Notes: generated by a model not told the origin, from the sequence alone. A stretch of DNA of 33,996 bases from an uncultured Mycolicibacterium sp. (GCA_945957405.1 CAMFLL010000038.1:1-33996); one strand, 5' to 3'. Numbered from the stretch's first letter, positions 8,342-16,515 are shown. Made by a program: numbers and translations.

Positions 8342-9462
8342 TGTGCTGCCTCCTGTGCTGATGCCAAGGTCTTGTCGTGGCCGGCGCCGAGGCGCCGGGT
8401 GTCACCGTCGCCGGCGGCGAAGACGTGCACATCGGAGTCGGCGATGCGCAGCGTGACGTTGTCACCCTCACCGACGCCGTGCCGACCCGATGTGAGCGCG
8501 ATCAGTTGCGCGCCGCCGACGTCGACGGTGAGCTCGATGTTGCGGCCCAGACGCTCGGCGAGCACCACGCGGCCGCGCAACGTGCCCTCCCGGCTGGTGA
8601 CGTGGAGATCGCACGGACGCAGTCCGACCCGCACCCGGTCGCCCCTGTCACACCCCGCGTCGGCGGGGATGGCGACGTCGATCGAACCGTCACCGAGCCG
8701 GATCCGCCCGTCGTCGACGACACCGTCGAGGATGTTGATCTCCGGCTGGCCCAGTGACCGGGCGACGAAGGTGTCGGCCGGGCGCCGCCAGATCTCGTCG
8801 GGGGTACCGATCTGCATCAGCTTGCCTTCGCGCATCACCGCGATGCGGTCCCCCAGCGCCAACGCCTCCTGGTAGTCGTGGGTGACGTAGACGGTGGTGG
8901 TGTTCGACATGCCACCCAGCTGTTTGAGTTCGGCACGCATGGCGGCCCGCAACTTGGCGTCGAGGTGGCTCAGCGGCTCGTCGAGCAGGTAGATGTCGGC
9001 GGGCCGGACCAGTACCCGGCCCAGTGCCACGCGCTGGCGCTGGCCGTTGGACAGCTCGCGGGGCAGGCGCTTCTGCAGGTGGTTGATGCCCAGTGTGGTG
9101 GTCACCTGGTCGATCCGCTCGGCCTGCTGGGTTGCCGAATACTTGCCCGTCCGACCGGATTTGAGCGGTGAGGCGAGGTTCTCGGCGACCGTCTTCTGCG
9201 GGTAGAGCGCATAACTCTCGAAGGCCATGGCGACATTGCGGTGGTACGGCTCCACCATGGTCATGTCCACCCCGCCGATGGCCACCGAACCGGAGTCGAT
9301 GTCCACCAGACCGGCGATCGACTTCAGTGTGGTGGTCTTGCCCGCGCCGGACGGGCCGAGGATCACGAAGAACTCGCCGTCGGCGATGTCGACCGACATC
9401 CCGTCGACCGCCGTGACCTTTCCGTACGACTTGTGCAGGTCTTTGACCGAAACCGTGGCCAT
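8338..9462 (-). CDS. Carbohydrate (tetritol) ABC importer, ATPase subunit 1
   Basis: This 374-residue MalK-type ATPase starts at ATG 9462 (MATVSVKDLHKSYGK). The frame extends further upstream but that part has no family resemblance and lies inside the permease gene. Walker A GPSGAGKT is at 36-43, signature LSNGQ at 137-141, Walker B with E162, and H-loop H195. As in the partner ATPase, the Q-loop position is Glu (E82 in AFESYALYP) and the first signature Gly is changed, here to Asn. The ATG shares one base with the preceding permease stop (TGATG). A TOBE-like C-terminal domain begins at about 240. Encoding two different ATPases is a known variant among polyol and glycerol-type importers. Confidence 0.9.
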   Translation of the reverse strand: MATVSVKDLHKSYGKVTAVDGMSVDIADGEFFVILGPSGAGKTTTLKSIAGLVDIDSGSVAIGGVDMTMVEPYHRNVAMAFESYALYPQKTVAENLASPLKSGRTGKYSATQQAERIDQVTTTLGINHLQKRLPRELSNGQRQRVALGRVLVRPADIYLLDEPLSHLDAKLRAAMRAELKQLGGMSNTTTVYVTHDYQEALALGDRIAVMREGKLMQIGTPDEIWRRPADTFVARSLGQPEINILDGVVDDGRIRLGDGSIDVAIPADAGCDRGDRVRVGLRPCDLHVTSREGTLRGRVVLAERLGRNIELTVDVGGAQLIALTSGRHGVGEGDNVTLRIADSDVHVFAAGDGDTRRLGAGHDKTLASAQEAAQ

Positions 9463-10343
9463 CAGGCTTTCACCGCCCCGAACGACAGGCCCCGCACCAG
9501 GTACCGCTGAATGGTGAGCGCGAGGACGAGTGGAGGCAGTGCGGCGATGATGGCCGCGGCTGCCGTGAGGTTGTAGTACGCCTGACCGCCGCCACCGAGG
9601 AACTTGGTGATCGCGACGGTCACCGTGCCGGCATTGCTGTCGGCGAGGATCAGCGGGAACACGTAGTTGTTCCACGCGAAGATGAAGGCCAGCAGCGCCG
9701 CCGCGGCGATGCCGGGCCGCACGATCGGCAGCGCCACCATCACGAAAGCCCTTGTGCGGGTGTAACCGTCGAGCAGGGCGGCCTGTTCGAGATCCTCGGG
9801 TAGGTCCTGGAAGTAGGACCGCAGGATCCAGACCACCAGCGGCATGGTGACCAGTTGCAGCACCCAGATCATGCCGACCTTGGTGTCGAATAGCCCGATC
9901 TGGTTGTAGATCACGAACAGCGGCACGATCACCATCAACTCCGGCGCGAACCGGAAGGACAGCATCTGGAACATCAGGTCATTGGAACCCTTGTACTGCC
10001 AGCGGCCCGCGGCGTAGGCCGCCGGGATGCCGATCACCAACGAAACAATCACGGCACCACCGCAGTTCAGCAGGCTGGTCAGCAGCGACGCCTTGAAGTC
10101 GACGCTGGTCATCTGGGTCCCCTTGTCGGAGAGCACCGTGGCGAAGTTCGACCATGTCGGGCTGAACTGGAAATAGGTGGTGGTCTGCTGTTCGGCGTTC
10201 TTCAGGGCCAGCATCAGCATCCAGAAGATCGGGAACAGCGAGAAGATGAACCAGAAGATCAGGCCGACGTCGGCGGCCACCGCGCCGATGGACCAGCGCT
10301 TCTGTCCTGGCAGCAATTCTGCTCTGGAGAGATTCAGTGCCAT
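9462..10343 (-). CDS. Carbohydrate ABC importer permease, MalG type
   Basis: This 293-residue inner-membrane protein has about six hydrophobic helices. The first is at 27-47 (VGLIFWFIFSLFPIFWMLML). The cytoplasmic EAA loop reads EQAALLDGYTRTRAFVMVALP near residues 205-225 and docks on the ATPases. It belongs to the CUT1 second-permease class by length and by the C-terminal QRYLVRGLSFGAVKA. The start ATG follows the stop of the first permease after a single base, so the two should be made in equal amounts. The substrate follows from the operon: a four-carbon polyol. Confidence 0.9.
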   Translation of the reverse strand: MALNLSRAELLPGQKRWSIGAVAADVGLIFWFIFSLFPIFWMLMLALKNAEQQTTTYFQFSPTWSNFATVLSDKGTQMTSVDFKASLLTSLLNCGGAVIVSLVIGIPAAYAAGRWQYKGSNDLMFQMLSFRFAPELMVIVPLFVIYNQIGLFDTKVGMIWVLQLVTMPLVVWILRSYFQDLPEDLEQAALLDGYTRTRAFVMVALPIVRPGIAAAALLAFIFAWNNYVFPLILADSNAGTVTVAITKFLGGGGQAYYNLTAAAAIIAALPPLVLALTIQRYLVRGLSFGAVKA

Positions 10344-10344
10344 G

Positions 10345-11301
10345 TCAGGACTCCGCTCCGGCAGCGCGACGCTGCGCCTTTCCGAGCACGCTCACCAGGT
10401 AGCGCGCCGTGATGAACACGATGATCCACAGCAGCAGCATGTACGTGCTGCCGCGGGAGTAATCGAGGTTGATGATCGAATCCTCGAACGCCCCGATCTG
10501 CAGCGTGCGGGTGGCGACACCCGGGCCGCCGGCGGTCAGCACGTAGATGTGGTCGAACACCTTGAGGTTGTCCATGAACCGGAAGATGACGGCGACCAGG
10601 ATGTAGGGCCACAGCATCGGCAGCATGAGCTTGCGGAACATGTAGAACCAGTTGGCGCCGTCCACCTCGGAGGCCTCGAACGGCTCCTTGGGCAGTGATC
10701 GGATACCGGCGAGGACCAGGATCGCGACGAACGGGGTGAAGATCCAGATGTCAACCAGGATCACCGAGAACAACGCGTTGTTGGCCGACAGCCAGTCGAA
10801 TGTGTTACCCAGTCCCAGAACGTGATTGAGGATACCGAACTGCGGGTTGAACATCAGCTTCCAGATCACGCCCGCGATCACCGGGGCGATCATCAGCGGC
10901 AGGATGAGCACCTTCTCGAAGATCTTGCCGATGATGCTGGACCGGTTGAGCAGCAGCGCCAGACCCACCCCGAGCACCGTCTCGATCGCCGTGGCCGCCA
11001 CCGCGAAGATCGCGGTGACCTTCACGCTCTGCCAGAACACCTGGTCGCCGAGCACCGACGCGAAGTTCTGGAACCAGATGAAATGCGGATCGGGGTTCAC
11101 CGCCGCGTAGTTCAGGAAGGCGTAGTACGCGCCGACCACGAAGGGATAGAGGATCCCGATCACGATCAGCACCGCGGGAATGGACAGCAGGTAGGGCCGC
11201 AGCTTGCGCCGCCAGCCCGGCACCTCGGGTAACTTGCGCCCGCCCGGGGGGCTCGCCTGGTCCGCGGTGGAGGTGGGAGCCTTGGATGTCTGTGTCGTCA
11301 T
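10345..11301 (-). CDS. Carbohydrate ABC importer permease, MalF type
   Basis: This 318-residue membrane protein has a hydrophilic N-terminal tail (1-35) and then about six membrane helices starting with LLSIPAVLIVIGILYPFVVG. The EAA loop is FEASEVDGANWFYMFRKLMLP. It is the first-permease partner of the CUT1 importer. AGGAG overlaps the stop of the binding-protein gene and lies 11 nt before the ATG, so translation should follow on from the lipoprotein gene. Substrate assignment comes from the surrounding tetritol genes. Confidence 0.9.
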   Translation of the reverse strand: MTTQTSKAPTSTADQASPPGGRKLPEVPGWRRKLRPYLLSIPAVLIVIGILYPFVVGAYYAFLNYAAVNPDPHFIWFQNFASVLGDQVFWQSVKVTAIFAVAATAIETVLGVGLALLLNRSSIIGKIFEKVLILPLMIAPVIAGVIWKLMFNPQFGILNHVLGLGNTFDWLSANNALFSVILVDIWIFTPFVAILVLAGIRSLPKEPFEASEVDGANWFYMFRKLMLPMLWPYILVAVIFRFMDNLKVFDHIYVLTAGGPGVATRTLQIGAFEDSIINLDYSRGSTYMLLLWIIVFITARYLVSVLGKAQRRAAGAES

Positions 11302-11315
11302 GAGTGCCAGAGCTC

Positions 11316-12740
11316 CTAGAGGTTGACCTTGGACGTGTTGGTCTTGGCGAGGCTGCGCAGACGCGACGCGGCATCGTCTCCGCCGTAGATGTCCTGCAGC
11401 GCCACCGCCCAGTTCTGGGTGGTGTCGAAGAATTTCTTCTGGGGCGTGAACTGGATCTTCGATTCGCCGATGACGGTCTCGAACGCCTCGAGGTAGCCGA
11501 ACTGGTCGGCGGCGACCCGTTTGAACGTGGTGTCGAACACCGATTTGCGCACCGGGTCGGCATAGGTGCCGCCCTCGACGGCCTTGTTCATCGAGTCCTT
11601 ACCGGTGGCCCACTGGATGAACAACCAGGCGGGCAACTTGTTGCGGGAGTTGGCACTCATCGCCCAGCTCCATGTCCACAGGTTGGTCTTGTAGTTGCCG
11701 TCCGGTCCGGCGGGGCCGGCGTACCAGGCAAGGTTGCCGGCTTCCTTCGACGCGCCGGGCTTGTTCTTCGGGTACGTGGCACTGTCGGCGTCGAACACCA
11801 TCATGGCCTTGCCGTCACCGAGATCGCCGGTGGCGTTGGGGTAGTCGTAAGTGGTCCACGACGTCGGCCCGGCCTTGTGCTGCATCTCGATCCACTTCTT
11901 CGTGAACTCGATCGCCTTGTCGCTGTCCATCTCCGCAACCAGCTCGGACCCGTTGAACTTGTAGTCGACGGCGCCTTCGCGGGTGTACTGCGTCATGAAG
12001 CCGGGGTGGATGGTGGCCCAGGACTTCGACCCGCGGGTCGAGATGCCGTACCGGTTCTGCGAGCGGTCGGTCAGATCAACCGCCAGCTGGATGAAATCGT
12101 CGAGCCGGTCGGGCAGCTTGGTGATGCCCTTCTCGTCGAAGATCCGCTTGTTGTAGGCCACGACGTTGTTCTCGAAACCCCACGGAATGGCCCACTGCCC
12201 ACCAGTGCCCAGCGGATTACCGAGGGTGAAATCCCAGCGGGTCGACGTGCGCAGGCCGTCGAAGATGTCCTCGAAGTCGTATTCGTCGCCGGTCGCCGAG
12301 GTGTTGTCGAGCCACGGACCCAGGTCCTCGATCCAGCCCGGGGGTCCGTACTGCCAGATGAAGTAGGCGCCGAGCATGAAGGCGTCGTGCTTACCGGACC
12401 CACCGGCCAACTCGGTGTTCAGCTTGGTGAAGTAGTCGGCTTCCGGAACCAGGTCGACGTTGACGTTGATGCCGGTCAGCTCCGTGAATTCCTTGAGCAG
12501 CGGCTGATACGACAGCTGGTAGGGGTGCGGGGTCTGCAGGATGTTGATCGTCGATCCCGAGGCCTTCTTCCAGTCGAATCCGCCGGTGACGGCGTCCGCT
12601 CCGTTGGGCAACGACTTGCCACCACCGACGCCGCAGGCGCTCAGGACCGGCAGGCTGGCCGCGGCGGCTCCGGCAATGCCCATGGCGGCCAACATGTTTC
12701 GCCGGGAAAGCTGCGGGGAGGTCATGCGCTCTCGATTCAT
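11316..12740 (-). CDS. Tetritol-type ABC substrate-binding lipoprotein with Tat signal
   Basis: This 474-residue extracytoplasmic solute-binding protein is of family 1 (MalE/UgpB-like). The signal peptide has a twin-arginine motif (LSRRNMLAAMG) and a lipobox LSAC, so the mature protein is probably exported folded and lipid-anchored outside the membrane. The chosen ATG (MNRERMTS) has AAGGA nine bases upstream. A GTG at 12761 overlaps the dehydrogenase stop, and an ATG at 12725 is a further possibility. The aromatic-rich mature region (WAIPWGFENN, LWTWSWAMS) is typical of sugar and polyol binders. The first gene of the importer lies immediately after the dehydrogenase gene. Binding of erythritol or threitol is inferred from the operon. 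Confidence 0.9.
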   Translation of the reverse strand: MNRERMTSPQLSRRNMLAAMGIAGAAAASLPVLSACGVGGGKSLPNGADAVTGGFDWKKASGSTINILQTPHPYQLSYQPLLKEFTELTGINVNVDLVPEADYFTKLNTELAGGSGKHDAFMLGAYFIWQYGPPGWIEDLGPWLDNTSATGDEYDFEDIFDGLRTSTRWDFTLGNPLGTGGQWAIPWGFENNVVAYNKRIFDEKGITKLPDRLDDFIQLAVDLTDRSQNRYGISTRGSKSWATIHPGFMTQYTREGAVDYKFNGSELVAEMDSDKAIEFTKKWIEMQHKAGPTSWTTYDYPNATGDLGDGKAMMVFDADSATYPKNKPGASKEAGNLAWYAGPAGPDGNYKTNLWTWSWAMSANSRNKLPAWLFIQWATGKDSMNKAVEGGTYADPVRKSVFDTTFKRVAADQFGYLEAFETVIGESKIQFTPQKKFFDTTQNWAVALQDIYGGDDAASRLRSLAKTNTSKVNL

Positions 12741-12757
12741 GTGCAGGTGTCCTTCAC

Positions 12758-13846
12758 TCACGCGGGGATCAGCGAGACCTTGACCGATTCCTTACCGCTC
12801 GCCACCAGGTCGAGCCCTTTCTGGAACTCGGTGAGCGGTAGTTGGTGGGTGCAGATCTGGTCCATCGGCAGCACACCGGACTCGATCATCTTGATGGCGG
12901 CGGGCCAGCAGTACGGGCCCAGATGCGCGCCGAGTACATCGAGTTCCTTGTCGTCGCTGATGATGCTCCAGTCGACCGTCACGTCGCTGCCGAAGACGCC
13001 GTACTCGACGTAGCGGCCGAGCTTGCGTAGCAGGTTCAGACCCTGCGGCACTGCCGAGGTGTGTCCGGTGCCCTCGAGGTAGACGTCGGCGCCATAACCA
13101 TCGGTGAGGTCCTTCACGATCTGCACCGCGTCCTGCTCGGCGATGTTGATGGTGATGTCGGCACCGCAGCGCTCGGCGAGCTTGAGCTTCTCCGGTGCCA
13201 TATCCAGGGCGATGACATGCATCGGGTTCTTGGCGCGGGCACCGGCGATCATGCCGAGGCCGATCGGTCCGCAGCCGGCGACCACCACGGTGTCCTCGAA
13301 TGTGATCTGGGCGCGTTCGACGGCGTGCAGCGAGCACGACAGTGGCTCGGCGAACGCGGCGTGCGCCGGTGCGATATCGGGAGACACCTTGTGCACCAAG
13401 GCTTCCACTGGATAGATCATGTAGCTGGCCATCGCGCCCGGAGTGCGGCGCTTGAAGCCGTAGAGGTCATGCGGCTGGCACATGTGGTACTGACCGCGTT
13501 TGCAGAACCGGCATTCCCAGCACGGCACGATCTGCTCGGAGACCACCCGGTCGCCGACCGCGATGTTCCACCGTGTCGCCGCTTCGTCGTCGAGCTCGAC
13601 GACGCGGCCCACGAACTCATGGCCCGGGATGACCATGGTCTCGGCCCAGGCGGGCCGGTTCTCGTCGCCCCAGAACTTGGCGGCGCCGTGGTAGCACTTC
13701 AGATCGCTGGCGCAGATGCCCACGGCCTCGACGCGGATCAAGGCTTCACCGGGTTTGCGCTGCGGTACGGCGATCTCTTCGAGGCGGTAGTCATTGGGAC
13801 CGTGACAGACCACGGCCTGCATTTTTTCGGGGATCGGATCAGACAC
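12758..13846 (-). CDS. eltD: Erythritol/L-threitol dehydrogenase, zinc-containing MDR family (EltD-like)
   Basis: This 362-residue medium-chain dehydrogenase oxidises a polyol with NAD. Catalytic zinc ligands are C45 (VGICASDLKCYHG) and H76-E77 (IPGHEFVG). Structural zinc is held by C109, C112, C115 and C123 (CWECRFCKRGQYHMC). The Rossmann motif is GCGPIG (191-196). In M. smegmatis the protein at this operon position (EltD; MSMEG_3265 as I recall) oxidises erythritol to D-erythrulose and L-threitol to L-erythrulose. The GTG start has AAGGAG seven bases upstream; the frame continues upstream but that part is non-coding control DNA. It is the promoter-proximal gene of the operon. Family is certain; substrate rests on context and resemblance. 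Confidence 0.87.
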   Translation of the reverse strand: MSDPIPEKMQAVVCHGPNDYRLEEIAVPQRKPGEALIRVEAVGICASDLKCYHGAAKFWGDENRPAWAETMVIPGHEFVGRVVELDDEAATRWNIAVGDRVVSEQIVPCWECRFCKRGQYHMCQPHDLYGFKRRTPGAMASYMIYPVEALVHKVSPDIAPAHAAFAEPLSCSLHAVERAQITFEDTVVVAGCGPIGLGMIAGARAKNPMHVIALDMAPEKLKLAERCGADITINIAEQDAVQIVKDLTDGYGADVYLEGTGHTSAVPQGLNLLRKLGRYVEYGVFGSDVTVDWSIISDDKELDVLGAHLGPYCWPAAIKMIESGVLPMDQICTHQLPLTEFQKGLDLVASGKESVKVSLIPA

Positions 13847-13863
13847 GAGCGAGCTCCTTCGAC

Positions 13864-13879
13864 TGTGTTCGCAGTCACA
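13864..13879. promoter_or_regulatory. CRP-like binding site in the eltD control region
   Basis: TGTGT-TCGCAG-TCACA matches the CRP consensus TGTGA-N6-TCACA at nine of ten defined positions. It lies 18-33 bases before the eltD start codon and covers the start point predicted from the candidate -10 element. This suggests cAMP-responsive control; at this location the effect would more likely be repression unless the real promoter is elsewhere. Confidence 0.5.
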
Positions 13880-13906
13880 GTATCGAAGCCGCTGCACATT
13901 TGTCCA
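13879..13906 (-). promoter_or_regulatory. Candidate promoter of the eltD operon
   Basis: Read on the minus strand, TGGACA (13906-13901) and GATACT (13884-13879) are separated by 16 nt, a fair match to a housekeeping sigma promoter. The start point would be near 13872, giving a leader of about 26 nt containing the AAGGAG ribosome site. The -35 lies inside the left arm of the long inverted repeat. Confidence 0.45.
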
Positions 13907-13947
13907 GAACGAATGTTCAGCAAGATTGTTTGCAGAACATATGTGCA
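13893..13947. promoter_or_regulatory. Inverted-repeat operator, probably for the SorC-type regulator
   Basis: TGCACATTTGTCCAG (13893-13907) recurs as the reverse complement of CAGAACATATGTGCA (13933-13947), with 12 of 15 positions identical. A further half-site-like AATGTTCAG and the palindrome GAACGAATGTTC (13908-13919) lie between them. SorC/DeoR-family regulators commonly bind spaced, tetramer-sized operators next to their own gene, and this repeat sits between the regulator and the operon. Confidence 0.55.
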
Positions 13948-13966
13948 CGTCCCATTTTGTTGGTGC

Positions 13967-13972
13967 CATACT
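13967..13972 (+). promoter_or_regulatory. Candidate -10 element giving a leaderless regulator mRNA
   Basis: CATACT ends 7 nt before the ATG at 13980, so transcription would start at or next to the start codon. No Shine-Dalgarno precedes that ATG, which fits a leaderless transcript as is frequent in mycobacteria. No convincing -35 is visible; the right operator arm occupies that place. Confidence 0.4.
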
Positions 13973-13979
13973 GGTCGTC

Positions 13980-15023
13980 ATGCCAAGGTCGGCCCAGCCC
14001 ACACCAGCAACGGTGACCACCGATGGCCAACACGCTGCGCACGCCGGGGGAAATCACGACACCGAGACCAGCCACTTCCCCGCCTCGCTGCTCTACACCG
14101 CGGCCCGGCTGTACTACGAGGAAGACGCCACGCAGGCCGAGGTCGCCGAACAGCTCGGCACCAGCCGCGCCACAGTGAGCCGGCTGCTGTCGGAAGCCAA
14201 GCGGCAGGGCATCGTGCGCATCGAAGTGGTGCCGCCGGCCGAGGCGCGCCACGGCGACGTGGCCGACCAGCTCGCCAGGGCGCTGAACCTGACAACGGTG
14301 TATCTGTGTGCGGCGCTTCCGAATCCGGGACCGGGCCGGTCACTCGTCGACATCATGGGCCGGGCCCTGGCACCCGCCGTCGGCCGCGCCCTCGGTGACG
14401 CGGGACTGCTACCCGGCGATGTCCTTCTCGTATCGTCGGGCCGCACCGTGTATGAGGTGGCGCAGCACGAGTTGACCCCGCTGCCCGGTGTGGTGGTCAC
14501 GCCGACCGTGGGCGGCAACGACCAGCCCGAGGAGTGGTACCAGACCAACGAGATCACCCGGTTGGTCGCCAACCGCGTCGGCGGGCGGGCAAATTATCTG
14601 TTCGCCCCGGGCCTGCCCGGCCCGGATCTCTACCAGTCGCTGTTGTCCGATCCCAGTATCCAGCGCGTGGTGCACCAGTGGCCGCATGCCCGCTGTGCCC
14701 TGATGGGTGTCGGCGCGCCGCCACTGATGCGTTCCGACATCCCGCAGTTCGTCCCGACCGGTTCGACATCGCTGCGCAACGCCGTCGGCGACGTCTGCTC
14801 ACGGTTCTACGACCGCGACGGCGAGCCCGTCGACTTCGAGGGCGGTGACCGCCTGATCGCCGTCGAACTCGACGTGCTGCGGCACATCCCCGTCACCATC
14901 GGCGTCGCGGTCGGCAAGGACAAGGTCGAGTCGATCATCGGCGGTGCCCGCGGCGGCTACTTCAACCAGCTGGTGACCGATCCGCTCACCGCCGTGACCA
15001 TCCTGGAGAGCCCCAGCCTGTGA
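13980..15023 (+). CDS. SorC/DeoR-type sugar-binding transcriptional regulator
   Basis: This 347-residue regulator has an N-terminal helix-turn-helix at about 37-80 (EDATQAEVAEQLGTSRATVSRLLSEA shape: positions 48-73) and a C-terminal SorC sugar-phosphate-binding domain (about 90-345). The domain contains VLLVSSGRTVYEV and the terminal GGARGGYFNQLVTDP typical of the family. Such proteins sense a phosphorylated sugar from the pathway they control. Divergent placement from the eltD operon and the inverted repeat between them make it the likely tetritol regulator, with D-erythrulose 4-phosphate or D-erythrose 4-phosphate as plausible effectors (inference). The ATG at 13980 is preferred to upstream starts because family similarity begins after it and a -10 element lies just before it. 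Confidence 0.88.
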   Translation: MPRSAQPTPATVTTDGQHAAHAGGNHDTETSHFPASLLYTAARLYYEEDATQAEVAEQLGTSRATVSRLLSEAKRQGIVRIEVVPPAEARHGDVADQLARALNLTTVYLCAALPNPGPGRSLVDIMGRALAPAVGRALGDAGLLPGDVLLVSSGRTVYEVAQHELTPLPGVVVTPTVGGNDQPEEWYQTNEITRLVANRVGGRANYLFAPGLPGPDLYQSLLSDPSIQRVVHQWPHARCALMGVGAPPLMRSDIPQFVPTGSTSLRNAVGDVCSRFYDRDGEPVDFEGGDRLIAVELDVLRHIPVTIGVAVGKDKVESIIGGARGGYFNQLVTDPLTAVTILESPSL

Positions 15024-15024
15024 A

Positions 15025-15044
15025 CGCGTCGGCTCATCGACGCG
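15025..15044. terminator. Hairpin between convergent regulator and kinase genes
   Basis: CGCGTCG (15025-15031) and CGACGCG (15038-15044) form a perfect 7-bp stem with a 6-nt loop that contains the kinase stop codon. The regulator stops at 15023. It is suited to act as a bidirectional terminator, though it lacks a T-tract, as is usual in mycobacteria. Confidence 0.5.
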
Positions 15045-16515
15045 AACTGTGGTGCACGATCTCCTTGGTTGCCGGGTACAGCTGAAGCCAGTCCGCATAC
15101 ACCTCGTCGTACATCGCATGGTTGGCCGGATCCGGGGTGATCTCCCTGGCGATCTTGGCCCAGTCGGTGTCCGGCGGAACCAGGCCTGCGCCGATGGCCG
15201 CCAGCAGGGCGTCACCGTAGCTGGCGCCGATCGCCTGTTCGGGCACCAGCTGCGGACGTCCCGTGACATCGGTCAGCGTCTGCGCCCAGATCGGGCTGCG
15301 CAACCCGCCGCCGACCGCGACGGTGCGCGACGCGGTGTGCGCGTCGTCGAAGCGTTCGAGGATCTGCCTGATGCCGAACGAAATGCCTTCGTAGGCAGCG
15401 CGGAACAGATGACCGCGGCCGTGGCGCAGGGTCAGGCCGGCCAGCACGCCACGGGCGTCCGGATCGAACACGGGGGTGCGCTCCCCGGCCAGATACGGCA
15501 GCACCAGCAGACCTTCGCTGCCCGGCGGCACGGCCTGCGCCTCGTTCATCAACGTCTCGAACGGAGCACCACCGGTGACGGTCTGCAGCCAGTTCGTCAG
15601 GCTGCCCGCCGTCGAAGTGCCCGCGGCCAACGCCAACGTGTCGCGGTCGACGCCAGCGGTGGTCCACAGCGCCGGGTCGCTGAAATACGTGTCGATGATC
15701 TGGACCAGGAACATCGTCGATCCGTACATGAGCATCTGATCGCCCGGATGCCGCACACCCACCGAGAACGCCTCGGCGTAGGCGTCGATGGTGCCCGCGA
15801 TCACCGGGGTGCCCCGTGGCACGCCGGTGGCCTCGGCAGCCGCGGCATGGACCACCCCGACGACCTCGCTCGGCCACACCAGCCGAGGTAGCGGCAGATG
15901 CCGGCAGATGCGCTCGGCCCATTCGGTATTCCAGGCGAATTCCCTTGTGGCGTACAGCGGGTCACACTGGCTGGCGGTGTGGTGGTCCAGGATGTACTCA
16001 CCGGTCAGCTTCGCTGTGATGTAGGAGTTCGAGCCGTACCAGCGCGTGGCCCTTGCGAAAACCTCGGGTTCGTGCCGGTAGACCCACTCCAGCTTCGGGC
16101 CGACGGCCTGGCTCGACAGTTGTGTGCCGGCCCGATCCTGGATGGCATCGGCACCCAGTTCCGCTGTCAGAGACTCGATCTCGGCCGAAGCCCGGGTGTC
16201 GACACCGTAGAGGATCGCCGGCCGCAACGGAGTCAGGTCGTCGTCGCACAGCACCAGACATGGACCCACACCGCTGACGCACATCGCGGCGATGGTCGAC
16301 CCGTCGGGCACCTGCCGGACCAGTGCGGCACTGATATCGCAGACCTCGCGCCACCACATGTTCTCGGCGTCGGCTTCGGCCCAACCGGGCCGCGGCAGCG
16401 CCATCCCGTGGGCCACGGTCTCGGTGGCCAGGACCGCGCCGGCCGGGTCGACGAGGACACCCTTGGTGCTCCCGGTGCCCATGTCGATTCCGAGCAGCAG
16501 TTCCACGCCGCCCAC
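15034..16515 (-). CDS. FGGY-family carbohydrate kinase
   Basis: This 493-residue kinase has two actin-like domains: FGGY_N (about 5-255) and FGGY_C (about 260-470). ATP and phosphate motifs are GIDMGTGSTKG (9-19) and AVGGGLRSPIWAQTLTDVTG near the C-terminus. The catalytic base is D244 in AGTIDAYAEAF. VDTRA at 105-109 and RPGWAEADAENMWW at 42-55 resemble xylulokinase-like members. The family phosphorylates sugars and polyols including xylulose, ribulose, glycerol and erythritol; I cannot choose among them. The first GTG lies one base after the permease stop; GTG 16506 with GGTGGGC before it is an alternative start. Its neighbours suggest involvement in sugar or polyol use. Confidence 0.88.
   Translation of the reverse strand: MGGVELLLGIDMGTGSTKGVLVDPAGAVLATETVAHGMALPRPGWAEADAENMWWREVCDISAALVRQVPDGSTIAAMCVSGVGPCLVLCDDDLTPLRPAILYGVDTRASAEIESLTAELGADAIQDRAGTQLSSQAVGPKLEWVYRHEPEVFARATRWYGSNSYITAKLTGEYILDHHTASQCDPLYATREFAWNTEWAERICRHLPLPRLVWPSEVVGVVHAAAAEATGVPRGTPVIAGTIDAYAEAFSVGVRHPGDQMLMYGSTMFLVQIIDTYFSDPALWTTAGVDRDTLALAAGTSTAGSLTNWLQTVTGGAPFETLMNEAQAVPPGSEGLLVLPYLAGERTPVFDPDARGVLAGLTLRHGRGHLFRAAYEGISFGIRQILERFDDAHTASRTVAVGGGLRSPIWAQTLTDVTGRPQLVPEQAIGASYGDALLAAIGAGLVPPDTDWAKIAREITPDPANHAMYDEVYADWLQLYPATKEIVHHSSRR

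Noticed and set aside
7367..8875. Open frame of about 502 codons on the plus strand across the two ATPase genes.
   Set aside because: It crosses the junction of two real genes and has no recognisable domain.
9463..9675. Upstream extension of the ATPase frame beyond ATG 9462.
   Set aside because: The extension lies within the permease gene and carries no family sequence; the ATG coupled to the permease stop is the natural start.
11304..13013. Open frame of about 569 codons antisense to the binding lipoprotein and dehydrogenase.
   Set aside because: No domain and low-complexity composition; the minus-strand genes have full motif support.
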